This document shows, piece by piece, positions 7,583 through 16,659 of a DNA stretch of 53,833 bases (within the stretch, counting starts at the first letter, position 1; the number at the start of each line of letters is the position of its first letter). Made by a program: the position numbers and the translations under genes. The DNA lies in the IMG/VR virus record IMGVR_UViG_3300029787_000065, positions 1 to 53,833 of that record. One strand, 5' to 3'. The notes below the pieces were generated by a model that ran no database searches, was not told the origin of the DNA, and saw only the letters and a list, made by a program, of their open reading frames with translations. This stretch comes from a virus.

Positions 7583-7816
7583 ATGCCACAAGGTAATCCA
7601 CAAGCATACAAGGCTGGCTACATCATGGGCCAGATGAGCAAACAAGGCGAAATGTCTGACGCAAACGAGGCATCACTATATCGTGAGCCGCTAGAGTTCA
7701 ACACTACAATTAACGTAGGCAAGCTCACAGAAGATGTACCTTCGGAAGCTGGTAACAAGCACATGGGTCAAGCCTCCATGATTATGGCTTCTGATAAGCA
7801 AGGCATCTACAGCTAA
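7583..7816 (+). CDS. Small hypothetical protein upstream of portal (77 aa)
   Basis: ATG at 7583 with a good AAGGAG site. The 77-aa product has an N-terminal helix (NPQAYKAGYIMGQMSKQG) and a polar, probably extended remainder ending QGIYS. Its DNA is GC-richer than the preceding 801-aa gene. Position between terminase and portal suggests a minor head-assembly protein, but no family or motif is recognised. Confidence 0.75.
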   Translation: MPQGNPQAYKAGYIMGQMSKQGEMSDANEASLYREPLEFNTTINVGKLTEDVPSEAGNKHMGQASMIMASDKQGIYS

Positions 7817-7830
7817 AAGAAAGAGTTACA

Positions 7831-9966
7831 ATGGCTGACGAATCTTTTCTAGACGACGAAGAGACAGAAGGGCTAATAGACCTTGGTGAGAACCGTGAAG
7901 ACTTTAACAGTATTATTGGTACTGTTAAGGCACGGTTTTCAGATGCAGAGACAGGACGTAGAAACGACGAAGATCGGTGGCTAAAAGCCTACAAGAACTA
8001 TCGTGGTATCTACGACTCTACTACGCAGTATCGTGATAACGAGCGTAGCCAAGTTTTTGTAAAGATAACAAAGACTAAAGTTCTTGCTGCGTATGGTCAA
8101 ATTATTGACATACTATTTGCTAACAGCAAGTTTCCTATCTCTGTTGAATCTACACCCATACCAGAGGGTATCGACAAGTTTGCCCACTTGTCTCAAGTTC
8201 CGATAGAAGAAAGACAGCCAGAACAAACTGATCTTTTTGGTTTTGAAGGTGACGGTAGAGAACTTCTTCCAGGTGCCACACAAGCTACAGAGATGCAGCA
8301 AGGTCCACAAGGACCAACAGCAGCAATGCTTAGTGGTCTTGAAGAGAAGTATGCTGGTGCCAACTTAGCTTCTGGTCCTTCTCGCGCAGGAGAACCACAA
8401 ATTAGTCCTGCAGCAGAAACAGCACGTAACATGGAAACGTGCATACAGGACCAGCTACTAGATACCAACGCCGTTACTGTACTACGTCACGCTATTTTTG
8501 AATGTGCGCTTCTTGGCACAGGAATTATAAAAGGTCCATTTAATTACAACAAAACAGTACACAATTGGCAGAGCGGTGAATACTCTCCCGAAAACAAAGT
8601 TGTGCCTCGCGTAGAAGCAGTAAGTTGTTGGGACTTTTATCCTGACCCAAGTGCTACAAGTTTAGGAGATGCAGATTACGTCATTCAACGGCACCGTATG
8701 AATAGAGAACAGATACGTGATCTAGGTAATCGCCCCTTCTTTAACGAAGAAGCAATAGAAAATGTTTTACAAGGTGGACCTAACTATGAAGAAAAATATT
8801 ATGAAAGCACTCTCTATGCTAGTGACGATGATCCTAACTATCAAGGACGCCGTTTTGAAGTATACGAGTATTGGGGTGCGATGGACGCTAAGTTTGCTGA
8901 AGAGCTTGGTATCGAAGCTCCGAAAGAAATTCAGCAAGGCGATGCCGTCCAAGTAAACATATGGATATCTGGTAACGAGATACTACGGTTCGTAGCCAAT
9001 CCGTTTATACCTGCACGTATACCCTTCCAAGCTTTCCCGTATGAACTTAACCCCTATCAGTTGTTTGGTGTAGGCGTAGCAGAGAACATGGAAGATAGCC
9101 AGATGCTGATGAATGGTCACATTCGTATGGCTATCGACAACCTCGCATTGGCAGGTAATCTTGTGTTTGACATAGACGAAACACAGCTTGTTCCTGGTCA
9201 AACAATGGACGTATATCCAGGCAAGATATTTAGGCGGCAGTCTGGTGTTACAGGAACAGCCGTGAACGGCATTAAGTTTCCCAGCACTGCAGTAGAGAAC
9301 GTGCAGATGTTTGACAAGGCAAGGCAACTTGCTGACGAGCAGACAGGCATACCATCTATTATACATGGTCAGACTGGTGTTACAGGAACAGGACGAACTG
9401 CTGCTGGACTAAGCATGTTGATGTCTAGTGCAGGACTTAGCGTAAAGACTGTTATCAAGAACATTGATGACTTTCTTCTTAAACCACTAGGAGAAGCTTT
9501 CTTTCAGTGGAACATGCAGTTTAACGACAAGACACCAGAGATGATTGGTGATCTAGAAATTAAACCAAAAGGAACCAGCGCAGTAATACAAAAGGAAGTA
9601 CGCACCCAACGATTAACAGCTTTGCTCCAGACAGTTGCGAATCCGATGCTGGCACCGTTTATAAAAATACCAAACCTGATTCGAGAGCTTGCAATAAGTC
9701 AAGATATCGAACCAGACTTACTAGTAAACGATATAAACGATGCTGCAATTTTTGCAGAAGTATTAAAAGGACTCATGCCTAATGATCAACAAGGAGCAAG
9801 CCCAGAAGCTGCTGCCTCTGGCCAACAGCAACCTGGAATGGCAGGGGCTGGAAAGTTACCTCAAGGAAATGGCCCAAATGATGACACGGCAGTTGGTGGT
9901 GGTGGAATCGGAATTGGAACTGCGCCGTCTCCAGGGCAAGCTGGATTTACTGGGAACCTTAATTAA
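7831..9966 (+). CDS. Portal protein
   Basis: The 711-aa protein forms the dodecameric ring through which DNA enters and leaves the head. Supporting segments are the N-terminal helical region (RRNDEDRWLKAYKNYRGIYD), FVKITKTKVLAAYGQIIDIL, the central EYSPENKVVPRVEAVSCWDFYPDP with DPSAT, and the C-terminal QTGVTGTGRTAAGLSMLMSS followed by a long helix, a pattern typical of podovirus portals. Length is at the upper end of the family. About 70 residues near position 105-195 form a Pro/Gln-rich insert. The last 60 residues are low-complexity Gly/Gln/Pro, exactly where a second gene overlaps in another frame. AAGAG precedes the start. Confidence 0.9.
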   Translation: MADESFLDDEETEGLIDLGENREDFNSIIGTVKARFSDAETGRRNDEDRWLKAYKNYRGIYDSTTQYRDNERSQVFVKITKTKVLAAYGQIIDILFANSKFPISVESTPIPEGIDKFAHLSQVPIEERQPEQTDLFGFEGDGRELLPGATQATEMQQGPQGPTAAMLSGLEEKYAGANLASGPSRAGEPQISPAAETARNMETCIQDQLLDTNAVTVLRHAIFECALLGTGIIKGPFNYNKTVHNWQSGEYSPENKVVPRVEAVSCWDFYPDPSATSLGDADYVIQRHRMNREQIRDLGNRPFFNEEAIENVLQGGPNYEEKYYESTLYASDDDPNYQGRRFEVYEYWGAMDAKFAEELGIEAPKEIQQGDAVQVNIWISGNEILRFVANPFIPARIPFQAFPYELNPYQLFGVGVAENMEDSQMLMNGHIRMAIDNLALAGNLVFDIDETQLVPGQTMDVYPGKIFRRQSGVTGTAVNGIKFPSTAVENVQMFDKARQLADEQTGIPSIIHGQTGVTGTGRTAAGLSMLMSSAGLSVKTVIKNIDDFLLKPLGEAFFQWNMQFNDKTPEMIGDLEIKPKGTSAVIQKEVRTQRLTALLQTVANPMLAPFIKIPNLIRELAISQDIEPDLLVNDINDAAIFAEVLKGLMPNDQQGASPEAAASGQQQPGMAGAGKLPQGNGPNDDTAVGGGGIGIGTAPSPGQAGFTGNLN

Positions 9967-10042
9967 CCTAAAGGATGCTACACAAGCTACCATAAAGGCA
10001 CATAAAGATGGCAACACTAGAGGAAATCGCTCAACAATTTGA
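9782..10042 (+). CDS. 86-aa helical protein overlapping portal out of frame
   Basis: ATG at 9782, with AAAAGGA about 12 bases upstream, opens a frame that overlaps the last 185 bases of the portal and the first 35 of the next gene. The product has the look of a real small phage protein: WQGLESYLKEM, RQLVVVESELELRRLQGKLD, LLGTLINLKDA. This 'yl...lE......lQG.l..l..ll.l' pattern recurs in small proteins near portals of other phages (from memory). The overlapping portal tail is low-complexity, as expected where one frame constrains the other. It fills the only gap between portal and the next gene. Function unknown, probably head assembly. Confidence 0.7.
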   Translation: MINKEQAQKLLPLANSNLEWQGLESYLKEMAQMMTRQLVVVESELELRRLQGKLDLLGTLINLKDATQATIKAHKDGNTRGNRSTI

Positions 10043-12893
10043 AGACGCACTAGGAGAGTCTACAGGTACAACTATTGAACCTGGAACAATAACTCCACAA
10101 GGTATTATGTCTCCTGTTTCTAGTAAGAAAAAACTTTCTTGGCCTGAAATTGTTGAAAAAATAAATGAAGGAGTAGGCGTTCGCCAGAACGAACTATTGC
10201 CTGAAGTTCCTAAAGGTGTTTCCGCACAAAAATTTTATCGCACTGCAGCACAAGCAGGTTTGTTACCCAGCGGTGTTAACACATTTACATCTGCTCCATT
10301 TGGTTCGTTTCAAGGACGTATGAATACAGTAACGGGAGAAACAACGCCATCAGAAGAGTCTTCTTTGTCTGCTCCTGAATCTGTAATAGAAACACAATAT
10401 AGAAGAAGGGCAGAAAGTTCTTCCGATGATTATGAGGGTGTCATTGACCCAGGAGAGTATCTTGATCCGTTAGTTAACCCTAATTTTAATTTTGGTACTA
10501 TTCTTGGATTAATTACATCTCCTGTTTCAACAATGATAGGTTTACACAATTCTCCAAATACTTTTGATAGTTTAGGAACATACAATCAAGACCAAATAAA
10601 TAGAATGGTATCAGAGGGCAGAATAACCTCACAACAAGTAGCACAATTAAATAGAGGTATCACTCACACAACTGCTGATGGAAGACCTAGAGATTCAAAG
10701 ACAGGGAAACCGATATCAGTAGCAGAATATTATAAACAACAACAAGAAAGAAATAAAGATAGCCTTATCAATAAAGTTCTTAATTTATTTACTAATGGTG
10801 ACAAATCAGAAGAACCAGGGACAAATATGTTTGGTCAAACTGCTCTTACGCAAAATCAAGTAAATGAAATACAGTCACGTTATCAAGCACTGACAGAAGC
10901 AGATTACCCTGGTACACAAACAGACACAGCACCTGCTGATACTCCTGCACCAGATACAAGAACTGATGAACAAAAAGGTCAAGACCAAGTGTATGGTGGC
11001 GGTGACGGCGGCACTAGCGACGACAGTGCCGAAGATACCTTTAGCGATGACGGCCTGGGTTGGGGATTTCAAGAAGGCGGTCAAGTACCACAGGGTGCAG
11101 AAGCCGATATGTCCAACCTTGGCATGATCAACGAACAGGCAGCGCAGCCACAACAAGGCGGTGCAGTATCTGTGAAGGACGACATACCACGCGAAGCTGA
11201 TGAGGGTGACTACATTCTGCCCTACGAAACAGTATTACTAGTTGGTCTAAAAGACCTTAACCGTTACGCTAAAGAAGCTATTGATCTAGCAATGAAGAAC
11301 GGTGTTAATCTTAAAGGCACAGACCTAGACCCTAGCGATGATGTACCAATTAAAGTAAGTAACTATGAATACCACATTCCTAAAATTCTTGTACCGTTCT
11401 TTGGCGGCGGCAAAAAATATCTTGATAAAATTAGGCAAGAAGGTCTTGATCTACGCACACGCCTTGAAGAAGAAAAGCAACCATCTATGCAGGAGCAGCA
11501 GCCTATGGCTGAAGCAGTACCTGCACCAGCACCAGAACAAGCGGCTCCAGCACCCCAAGCACCAATGATGCAACAAGGCGGGTTTGTAGATGATCCGCAA
11601 AAGAAACAAATGCAAACAAGTGCCGCAGTGTTAGAAGCTGATGCGTCACAACAATCACCTTCTGCTTACAATCAGATGCAAGCTCTTGAGCGCACACGTA
11701 GGCAAGCACAACAACCGCCAATGGTTGACCCAATGGGCCGTGTTGTACAACAAGGTTTTGCTGCACCACAGGGGTACGCTGATGGAGATGAAGTAAAACA
11801 AGAAACAATGCCACCTTGGGCTAGTCGTGCGTTAGACCCTAAAACTCCTGTTCTTAGAGATGAAGCTACAGGTGATATTAAAACTGTTCGCACAATGAGT
11901 ATTAATTATAAAGGAAAAGAAATTTTATTTCCAACAATAAGAATGAAAGGTAAAGAATTAGTACAACTGAGCGAAGACGAAGCTTTTGCAGAGGCACTAA
12001 AGAAAAAAGATTATATGTCTTTTGACACACCCGATCAAGCAACAAAATGGTCTAAAAACTTTTCTCAAACTGTCAATAATTTAAGAGGTGTGCAACAAGG
12101 TTTTGCAAACGGAACTGAGCCAGGAGGAATGAAGCTAGTTAAGCCGTTTGAACTTGAACAATCAATACTAGACGCTTCTAAAAAAAAAGACACTAGTCTA
12201 CCAGAAGAACCAGAGGTAGATGAATCAGGATTTGCTTCTAAAAGCGTACCCGCTCCTATCGAAGAACCAGAGGATGAAACAGTAATAGAAACTTCGGAAG
12301 TTACTTTTGATCCTAGCATGTTTCAAGTTAATCAAACAAAAAAATCTTCTCCTGGTAAAGGACCATTAACAGACGAAGAATTTATTTCTTTAAAAGAAGA
12401 CGTTTCTAAATTACAACAATATTCTACTTTAGAATTACTAGCTCTTGCAGGTATGGCTGAAGCAAGAGGAGATAAAAGAGATGGTATCCGAGGTGCAATG
12501 AATGTCATTAATAATAGGCTAAAACATCCTAAACGTTTCGGTAAAACTCTTAGAGAAATAATATTTAAAAGATATCAGTTTGAGGCTATTCCTAATACAA
12601 CTAGTAAAGATCAAGTTAGCAGAGCTATCTACAATAATTTTAAAAATGTCATTAATATAAAACAAGGTGATAAAACTTTTTTACAATCATTAAAAGATGG
12701 TAGAGATATCTTGTTAAAGAGAGCAAAAGACAACACTTTTGGAGCAGTCTACTTTGCAAATCTTAGTAAATTAAAAACAATTCCAAAACATTTAAAAGGT
12801 AGAGAACCTACAGTAAAAATTGGAAGCACTTCATTCTTTGGTATCGAACCAATTGAAAAGAATGATGGTGGTTTTGTAGATAGGGCAGCGTAA
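10008..12893 (+). CDS. 961-aa multidomain virion protein with SleB-like hydrolase end
   Basis: No membrane helix or signal. The N-terminal third (to about residue 310) is polar and disordered. The middle (about 340-560) has two related segments, DDIPREADEGDYILPYETV and DDVPIKVSNYEYHIPKI, plus several GGxV tags. About 600-690 matches a domain seen in many phage virion proteins: TVRTMSINYKGKEILFPT and FDTPDQATKW. Residues about 805-945 look like a SleB-type cell-wall hydrolase: LALAGMAEARGDKRDGIRGA with putative catalytic E818, then VINNRLKHPKRFGKT and YQFEAI. DNA composition changes along the gene (AT-rich ends, GC-richer centre), suggesting domain assembly. Likely a virion-carried wall-degrading protein; it starts with AAAGG and overlaps the upstream gene. 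Confidence 0.7.
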   Translation: MATLEEIAQQFEDALGESTGTTIEPGTITPQGIMSPVSSKKKLSWPEIVEKINEGVGVRQNELLPEVPKGVSAQKFYRTAAQAGLLPSGVNTFTSAPFGSFQGRMNTVTGETTPSEESSLSAPESVIETQYRRRAESSSDDYEGVIDPGEYLDPLVNPNFNFGTILGLITSPVSTMIGLHNSPNTFDSLGTYNQDQINRMVSEGRITSQQVAQLNRGITHTTADGRPRDSKTGKPISVAEYYKQQQERNKDSLINKVLNLFTNGDKSEEPGTNMFGQTALTQNQVNEIQSRYQALTEADYPGTQTDTAPADTPAPDTRTDEQKGQDQVYGGGDGGTSDDSAEDTFSDDGLGWGFQEGGQVPQGAEADMSNLGMINEQAAQPQQGGAVSVKDDIPREADEGDYILPYETVLLVGLKDLNRYAKEAIDLAMKNGVNLKGTDLDPSDDVPIKVSNYEYHIPKILVPFFGGGKKYLDKIRQEGLDLRTRLEEEKQPSMQEQQPMAEAVPAPAPEQAAPAPQAPMMQQGGFVDDPQKKQMQTSAAVLEADASQQSPSAYNQMQALERTRRQAQQPPMVDPMGRVVQQGFAAPQGYADGDEVKQETMPPWASRALDPKTPVLRDEATGDIKTVRTMSINYKGKEILFPTIRMKGKELVQLSEDEAFAEALKKKDYMSFDTPDQATKWSKNFSQTVNNLRGVQQGFANGTEPGGMKLVKPFELEQSILDASKKKDTSLPEEPEVDESGFASKSVPAPIEEPEDETVIETSEVTFDPSMFQVNQTKKSSPGKGPLTDEEFISLKEDVSKLQQYSTLELLALAGMAEARGDKRDGIRGAMNVINNRLKHPKRFGKTLREIIFKRYQFEAIPNTTSKDQVSRAIYNNFKNVINIKQGDKTFLQSLKDGRDILLKRAKDNTFGAVYFANLSKLKTIPKHLKGREPTVKIGSTSFFGIEPIEKNDGGFVDRAA

Positions 12894-13375
12894 TGGAAAT
12901 ACGTGGACAGTTCATAGAATACATTAAATGTGTTGAAAACGGCGGTAAAGCTGGTTTTCAAGATGGTACATGGTATCCACACAAATCACCAGAAGGCGGT
13001 AACGATACTATTGGTTACGGACACAAACTACTTGATAGCGAAACTTGGATGCAAGAAGGCGTTAGTGACGACGAAATAGAGAAGCTACTAATACACGATA
13101 TATTAAATGCTTGCGATGGAGCTAGTAAGGTTATCTCTGAATATGCCAGTGATAACTTTGACAGCCTTCCGCAAGCCTGTAAAGAAATGTTTACTGATTT
13201 TGTTTTTAACCTTGGTGCAAATGGACTGCGTAAGTTTCCTAAGTTTGTAGCTGCAGTTATAGATAACGACACGGAAACAATGCACAAGGAATATAAGAGA
13301 TACTATCGCAATGGTTATGGCGAAGTAAAAGAATTGGAACATCGTAATTCTGAATTTTATCAGATGTTCCTTTAA
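12893..13375 (+). CDS. Phage lysozyme-like endolysin (GH24-like)
   Basis: The 160-aa protein carries the T4-lysozyme-type triad layout: E15 in CVENGGKAG, D24 in FQDGTW, and T39 in NDTIGYGHKL, the strongest signature. The rest matches the helical C-lobe (CKEMFTDFVFNLGANGLRKF). It should cleave the glycan strand of peptidoglycan. There is no signal peptide, so it would need a holin (one is at 38942) or be carried in the virion. It directly follows the SleB-like gene, its start overlapping that stop (TAATGG), so two wall-degrading activities sit side by side within the structural operon, away from the holin. Confidence 0.85.
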   Translation: MEIRGQFIEYIKCVENGGKAGFQDGTWYPHKSPEGGNDTIGYGHKLLDSETWMQEGVSDDEIEKLLIHDILNACDGASKVISEYASDNFDSLPQACKEMFTDFVFNLGANGLRKFPKFVAAVIDNDTETMHKEYKRYYRNGYGEVKELEHRNSEFYQMFL

Positions 13376-13514
13376 ACCAATGGCTACCCAATTAACAAGG
13401 TGTTGTTTGGCCCCATTGCTAACCTACCGTAGGCTACCCGTATGCTAGTAACTTTTTGGATGAACTTTTTTAATTTATCCTGGTTCAGTACGGCCCCACG
13501 AAAGAGAGGTAAAG
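13376..13514. other. Intergenic segment before scaffold gene
   Basis: This 139-base gap holds a direct repeat GGCTACCC (13382-13389 and 13432-13439), a CAATGG/CCATTG inverted pair (near 13379 and 13413), and a CCTA-CCG-TAGG hairpin (13423-13433), but no gene, clear promoter or terminator. It ends with AGAGAGG, the ribosome site of the scaffold gene. A processing or attenuation site between lysozyme and the highly expressed head genes is possible. Confidence 0.4.
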
Positions 13515-14420
13515 ATGACTGTACGTAATGATGATATAGCTTTAGAAGAGGAGTACAACGAAGAACTTGAGCCTACCCCATACGAGAATCAGTATAGGAA
13601 TAGCTTAGATGAACCAGACGATGACGAGGTGGAAGACCCAATTGATATGGCTACTCCGAAACCTAAAAAGCAGGGTCTGGTAGATAGACAAGGTAATGCT
13701 GAAAATGAACATGACTATAAAAAACGTTATGGTGATTTAAAGAAGCATTACGACAACAAACTAAACGAATGGAAACAGCAACAAGAACTTCTTGAAGCCC
13801 AACTTTCGATGGCAGAAAAATCTAATGAATTACCAGTGCTGCCCAAGACAGAGGAAGAGTTGACAGAGTTCCGTGAAAAGTATCCAGATGTTTACGATGT
13901 TGTTGAAACTATCTCAGCTTTGAAGGCAAGTGATCGAGTCAAAGATATTGAGTCACGCTTAGAAGACCTTAAAATTAAAGAGCAAGAAGCTGTTGTGCAA
14001 ACTGCAGAACAAGAACTTCTAACAATGCACTCTGATTTTGGTAATCTAAAAGGTAGTGATGATTTTCTTAACTGGCTTGACGAACAACCTTCTACTATTT
14101 CAGATGGTATCTATAAAAATAATACTGATGCTAAATGGGCCGCAAGAGTTATTGACTTGTACAAAGCGGATAAAGGTATTTCCTCTAAAACGAGGTCAAA
14201 GAGGAGAGCTACTACAAAGAGTAATCAACAACAGCCTAAACGTAGTGCGGCTGAAGCAGTTACAAAAACGCAGCAACGGCGTTATATTGAAGAACTGCAA
14301 GACGACACAAAAGTTTGGACTATTGATGAAATCTCTAAACTAAAACCCCATGAATATGCTGCTCTTGAAAAGGACATAGACAAAGCAGCTAAAGATGGGC
14401 GAGTAGTAGATTCTCTATAA
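13515..14420 (+). CDS. Capsid scaffold protein
   Basis: The 301-aa product sits directly before the capsid gene. Its composition is typical of scaffolds: very acidic N-terminus (EEEYNEELEPTPYENQY), a long coiled coil (about 65-105 and 135-180), and a basic, helical C-terminus (SKTRSKRRATTKSNQQQPKR then KLKPHEYAALEKDID) that would touch the coat protein. It guides capsid shell assembly and leaves before or during DNA packing. No protease motif is visible, so exit rather than cleavage is likely. The AGAGAGG site indicates strong translation. Confidence 0.85.
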   Translation: MTVRNDDIALEEEYNEELEPTPYENQYRNSLDEPDDDEVEDPIDMATPKPKKQGLVDRQGNAENEHDYKKRYGDLKKHYDNKLNEWKQQQELLEAQLSMAEKSNELPVLPKTEEELTEFREKYPDVYDVVETISALKASDRVKDIESRLEDLKIKEQEAVVQTAEQELLTMHSDFGNLKGSDDFLNWLDEQPSTISDGIYKNNTDAKWAARVIDLYKADKGISSKTRSKRRATTKSNQQQPKRSAAEAVTKTQQRRYIEELQDDTKVWTIDEISKLKPHEYAALEKDIDKAAKDGRVVDSL

Positions 14421-14454
14421 TAAACTAAAACCTTTTGTAAAAGGAGTATAAGCA

Positions 14455-15426
14455 ATGGCTTATGCAAGTGCTGCAGGATACGCAAACTTACCGTCAGGTA
14501 ATTTCGTACCTGTTATTTACAGTCAAAAGGTACTCAAATACTTTCGTAGGTCTTCGGTAGCGGAAGCTATTACCAACACCGATTACTCAGGAGAGATTGA
14601 GAACTTTGGTGACACCGTGAATATCATTAAAGAGCCGACCATTTCGGTTTCTTCGTATACTCGCGGTTCCACAGTTAACACGCAAGATTTGGCAGATGAC
14701 CAAATCCAGCTTGTAGTGGATCAGGGCAACTACTTTGCCTTTAAGGTAGATGACATTGAAGAGCGTCATTCTCACCTTAACTTTGAGTCACTGGCGACTT
14801 CTTCTGGTGCGTACACTCTGAAGAAGGCGTTTGACTTCAACATTCTTAACAACATTTACAGCAATGCTGCTACTAGCGCAGGTGACACGGGTACGGATTC
14901 GTCTCCTATCACTGGTTCTGGTACTGGTTCTGCTTGCACGGGTAACGAACTTGCCAATGCAATTAGTAGTGCTGCAAAGGTTATGGATGAAAACGATGTC
15001 CCTTATGAAAACCGTTGGTTGGTTGCCGACCCTGAGTTCTATGAAGTTCTGCGTCAAGCTGATGCAAAACTGATGGATTCCAGTGTTACTGGAGAAGCAG
15101 GTTCTGCGCTAATGAATGGTCTGGTAACGGATCGAATCATTCACGGCTTTAAACTGTATCAGACTAACGCTATCGTTAACGGTGGTGCTGGTGCAGCAGC
15201 GAGTCATACATTTTCATCGACCAATGGTGGTGAACACATCTTCCTGTATGGACACATGAGTGCTGTTGCTACGGCTTCTCACATTGCCAAAACGGAAGTT
15301 ATTCGTGACCCTGACAGCTTTGCTGATATTGTTCGTGGTCTTCATGTCTTCGGACGTAAAGTTCTGCGCGGTAGCGGCGACGGCTATAAGGGTGTGTTCT
15401 CTGGCGTTGTTGATCTTGGCTCGTAA
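14455..15426 (+). CDS. Major capsid protein (HK97-like)
   Basis: The 323-aa protein follows the scaffold and has an excellent AAAAGGAG ribosome site. It reads as an HK97-fold coat: N-terminal arm (FVPVIYSQKVLKYFRRSSVA), DTVNIIKEPTISVSSY leading to an extended E-loop, VDDIEERHSHLNFESLATSS (spine helix region), VPYENRWLVADPEFYEVLRQ (typical of A-domain of coat proteins), HGFKLYQTNAIV, and a C-terminal RDPDSFADIVRGLHVFGRKV. Codons are GC-richer and more regular than neighbours, as expected for the most expressed protein. It builds the icosahedral shell. A short Gly/Ser-rich insert (about 139-162) may be surface-exposed. Confidence 0.92.
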   Translation: MAYASAAGYANLPSGNFVPVIYSQKVLKYFRRSSVAEAITNTDYSGEIENFGDTVNIIKEPTISVSSYTRGSTVNTQDLADDQIQLVVDQGNYFAFKVDDIEERHSHLNFESLATSSGAYTLKKAFDFNILNNIYSNAATSAGDTGTDSSPITGSGTGSACTGNELANAISSAAKVMDENDVPYENRWLVADPEFYEVLRQADAKLMDSSVTGEAGSALMNGLVTDRIIHGFKLYQTNAIVNGGAGAAASHTFSSTNGGEHIFLYGHMSAVATASHIAKTEVIRDPDSFADIVRGLHVFGRKVLRGSGDGYKGVFSGVVDLGS

Positions 15427-15439
15427 GGGGGAATAAATC

Positions 15440-15916
15440 ATGGCTACTTATGATAGAACAGTTACTGGTGGTGGAACGGTAGGACATCCTTCCAGTGCCT
15501 CAGTACCTTATGTGATTACTTCTCCTGTATGGGACACTGCTGATGGTGGTGCAGGTGGGGACGTTATACAGTTAATCGACGTTCCTGCAGACAGCATGAT
15601 TGTTGCAGGTTGCCTAGAAGTCCTAGAAGCTAGGGGTAACGGCCAGATTACTATGGATATTGGTTTTACTGGCGGTGATGTAGACTGTTTTCTTGACGGT
15701 TCTGCTTGCGCTGCTGGTTTCTCACCATTCCTAGAAGCTGCTGTTGGAGCCTCTGGTTCTAATGCTCGTATGTTAACAAGTGCTGACACTATTGATGCTC
15801 TCATCCTAGATGGTGGTTCAAGTGGTGAATCTGCACTACGTTTTCGTATTCACGTAGTATTAGCAGATGTTTCTAGGAACCCTGTAGAATCAGCTACAGT
15901 TTCCTCTGGAACATAA
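15440..15916 (+). CDS. Probable capsid decoration/head protein (158 aa)
   Basis: Strong GGGGGAA site 8 bases before the ATG and 13 bases after the capsid gene. The sequence is Gly/Ala/Ser-rich and beta-like (DVIQLIDVPADSMIVAGCLE, GNGQITMDIGFTGG), without charged helices, and ends in a short Ser/Thr tail. This position and style fit a head decoration protein or a head-fibre base, but I recognise no family. A hairpin follows at 15933-15957, so it ends the capsid expression unit. Confidence 0.7.
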   Translation: MATYDRTVTGGGTVGHPSSASVPYVITSPVWDTADGGAGGDVIQLIDVPADSMIVAGCLEVLEARGNGQITMDIGFTGGDVDCFLDGSACAAGFSPFLEAAVGASGSNARMLTSADTIDALILDGGSSGESALRFRIHVVLADVSRNPVESATVSSGT

Positions 15917-15932
15917 TAACACATAACAGTTT

Positions 15933-15957
15933 TGTGGGGTTCTGTAAAAATCCCACA
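15933..15957 (+). terminator. Weak terminator or attenuator after the head genes
   Basis: TGTGGGGT (15933-15940) pairs with ATCCCACA (15950-15957) as an 8-bp stem with one G-U pair, followed by CCTTT, a weak U-run. It may reduce read-through from the heavily expressed coat region. Confidence 0.4.
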
Positions 15958-15998
15958 CCTTTCTTGCTGTGTTCAATTATTTGTGAAAGGGTCATATT

Positions 15999-16637
15999 AT
16001 GTTTATACAGCTACTCAATAAAGAAGAAGCAGACTTCTGCTACAATAAAATTACTAAAGATACTTTTGGTGACGGTAACGAAACACAACCACTATCAGGT
16101 ATCAAAAAAAACAAAGAATCACAGAGTGTACCAGATGAAGTACGCAAACTGATTATTTCTAAAATGTACGACACACACTATATTGATACAGTGTATTGTC
16201 CCAACAGAGTTTCAGTAAATTATTACAATAAATACGAAGAAGGAGACTACTACAATCTTCATGTTGACAATTTTAAAGCAAGTCCAAAGTCCAATAATAT
16301 CTTCTTTGACTATGGTTTTTCTATTAATTTGGATGACAACTATGAGGGTGGAGAGATATTCTTTGAAACAGAGTTGGGCGTTATTTCTAGAAAATTGGAA
16401 ATGGGGCAAGCAGCTATTTTTCCTATTACGTATCCCCACGGTGTTACAAAAGTAACCTCTGGAGTCAGAACAAACATACTAGGTTGGATGTCTTCTAACA
16501 TTTCGTATCAACAATATTTTATACTAAAAAATTTATATGAAGTAAATCAATTTTTATCACAGAATAAAGAAGCACCGCAAATTTTTACCAAATCTGTTCT
16601 TGTACAGAATTACCTGAAGAAAGAATGGGGTAAATAG
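15999..16637 (+). CDS. 2-oxoglutarate/Fe(II)-dependent oxygenase (prolyl-hydroxylase type)
   Basis: The 212-aa enzyme has the iron-binding facial triad: H88 and D90 in YYNLHVDNF, and distal H147 in ITYPHGVTKVTSGVR, with R157 placed to bind 2-oxoglutarate. NYEGGEIFF (residues 114-122) is the usual strand between them. This is the PKHD/P4H type that hydroxylates protein side chains or small molecules using O2 and 2-oxoglutarate. AAAGGG precedes the ATG. It is unusual to find it inside the head-gene block between two beta-rich virion genes: a virion protein or host factor could be the substrate. Length is normal for the short viral form. Confidence 0.88.
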   Translation: MFIQLLNKEEADFCYNKITKDTFGDGNETQPLSGIKKNKESQSVPDEVRKLIISKMYDTHYIDTVYCPNRVSVNYYNKYEEGDYYNLHVDNFKASPKSNNIFFDYGFSINLDDNYEGGEIFFETELGVISRKLEMGQAAIFPITYPHGVTKVTSGVRTNILGWMSSNISYQQYFILKNLYEVNQFLSQNKEAPQIFTKSVLVQNYLKKEWGK

Positions 16638-16659
16638 TTTTTAAAACGGAGAAATTATA

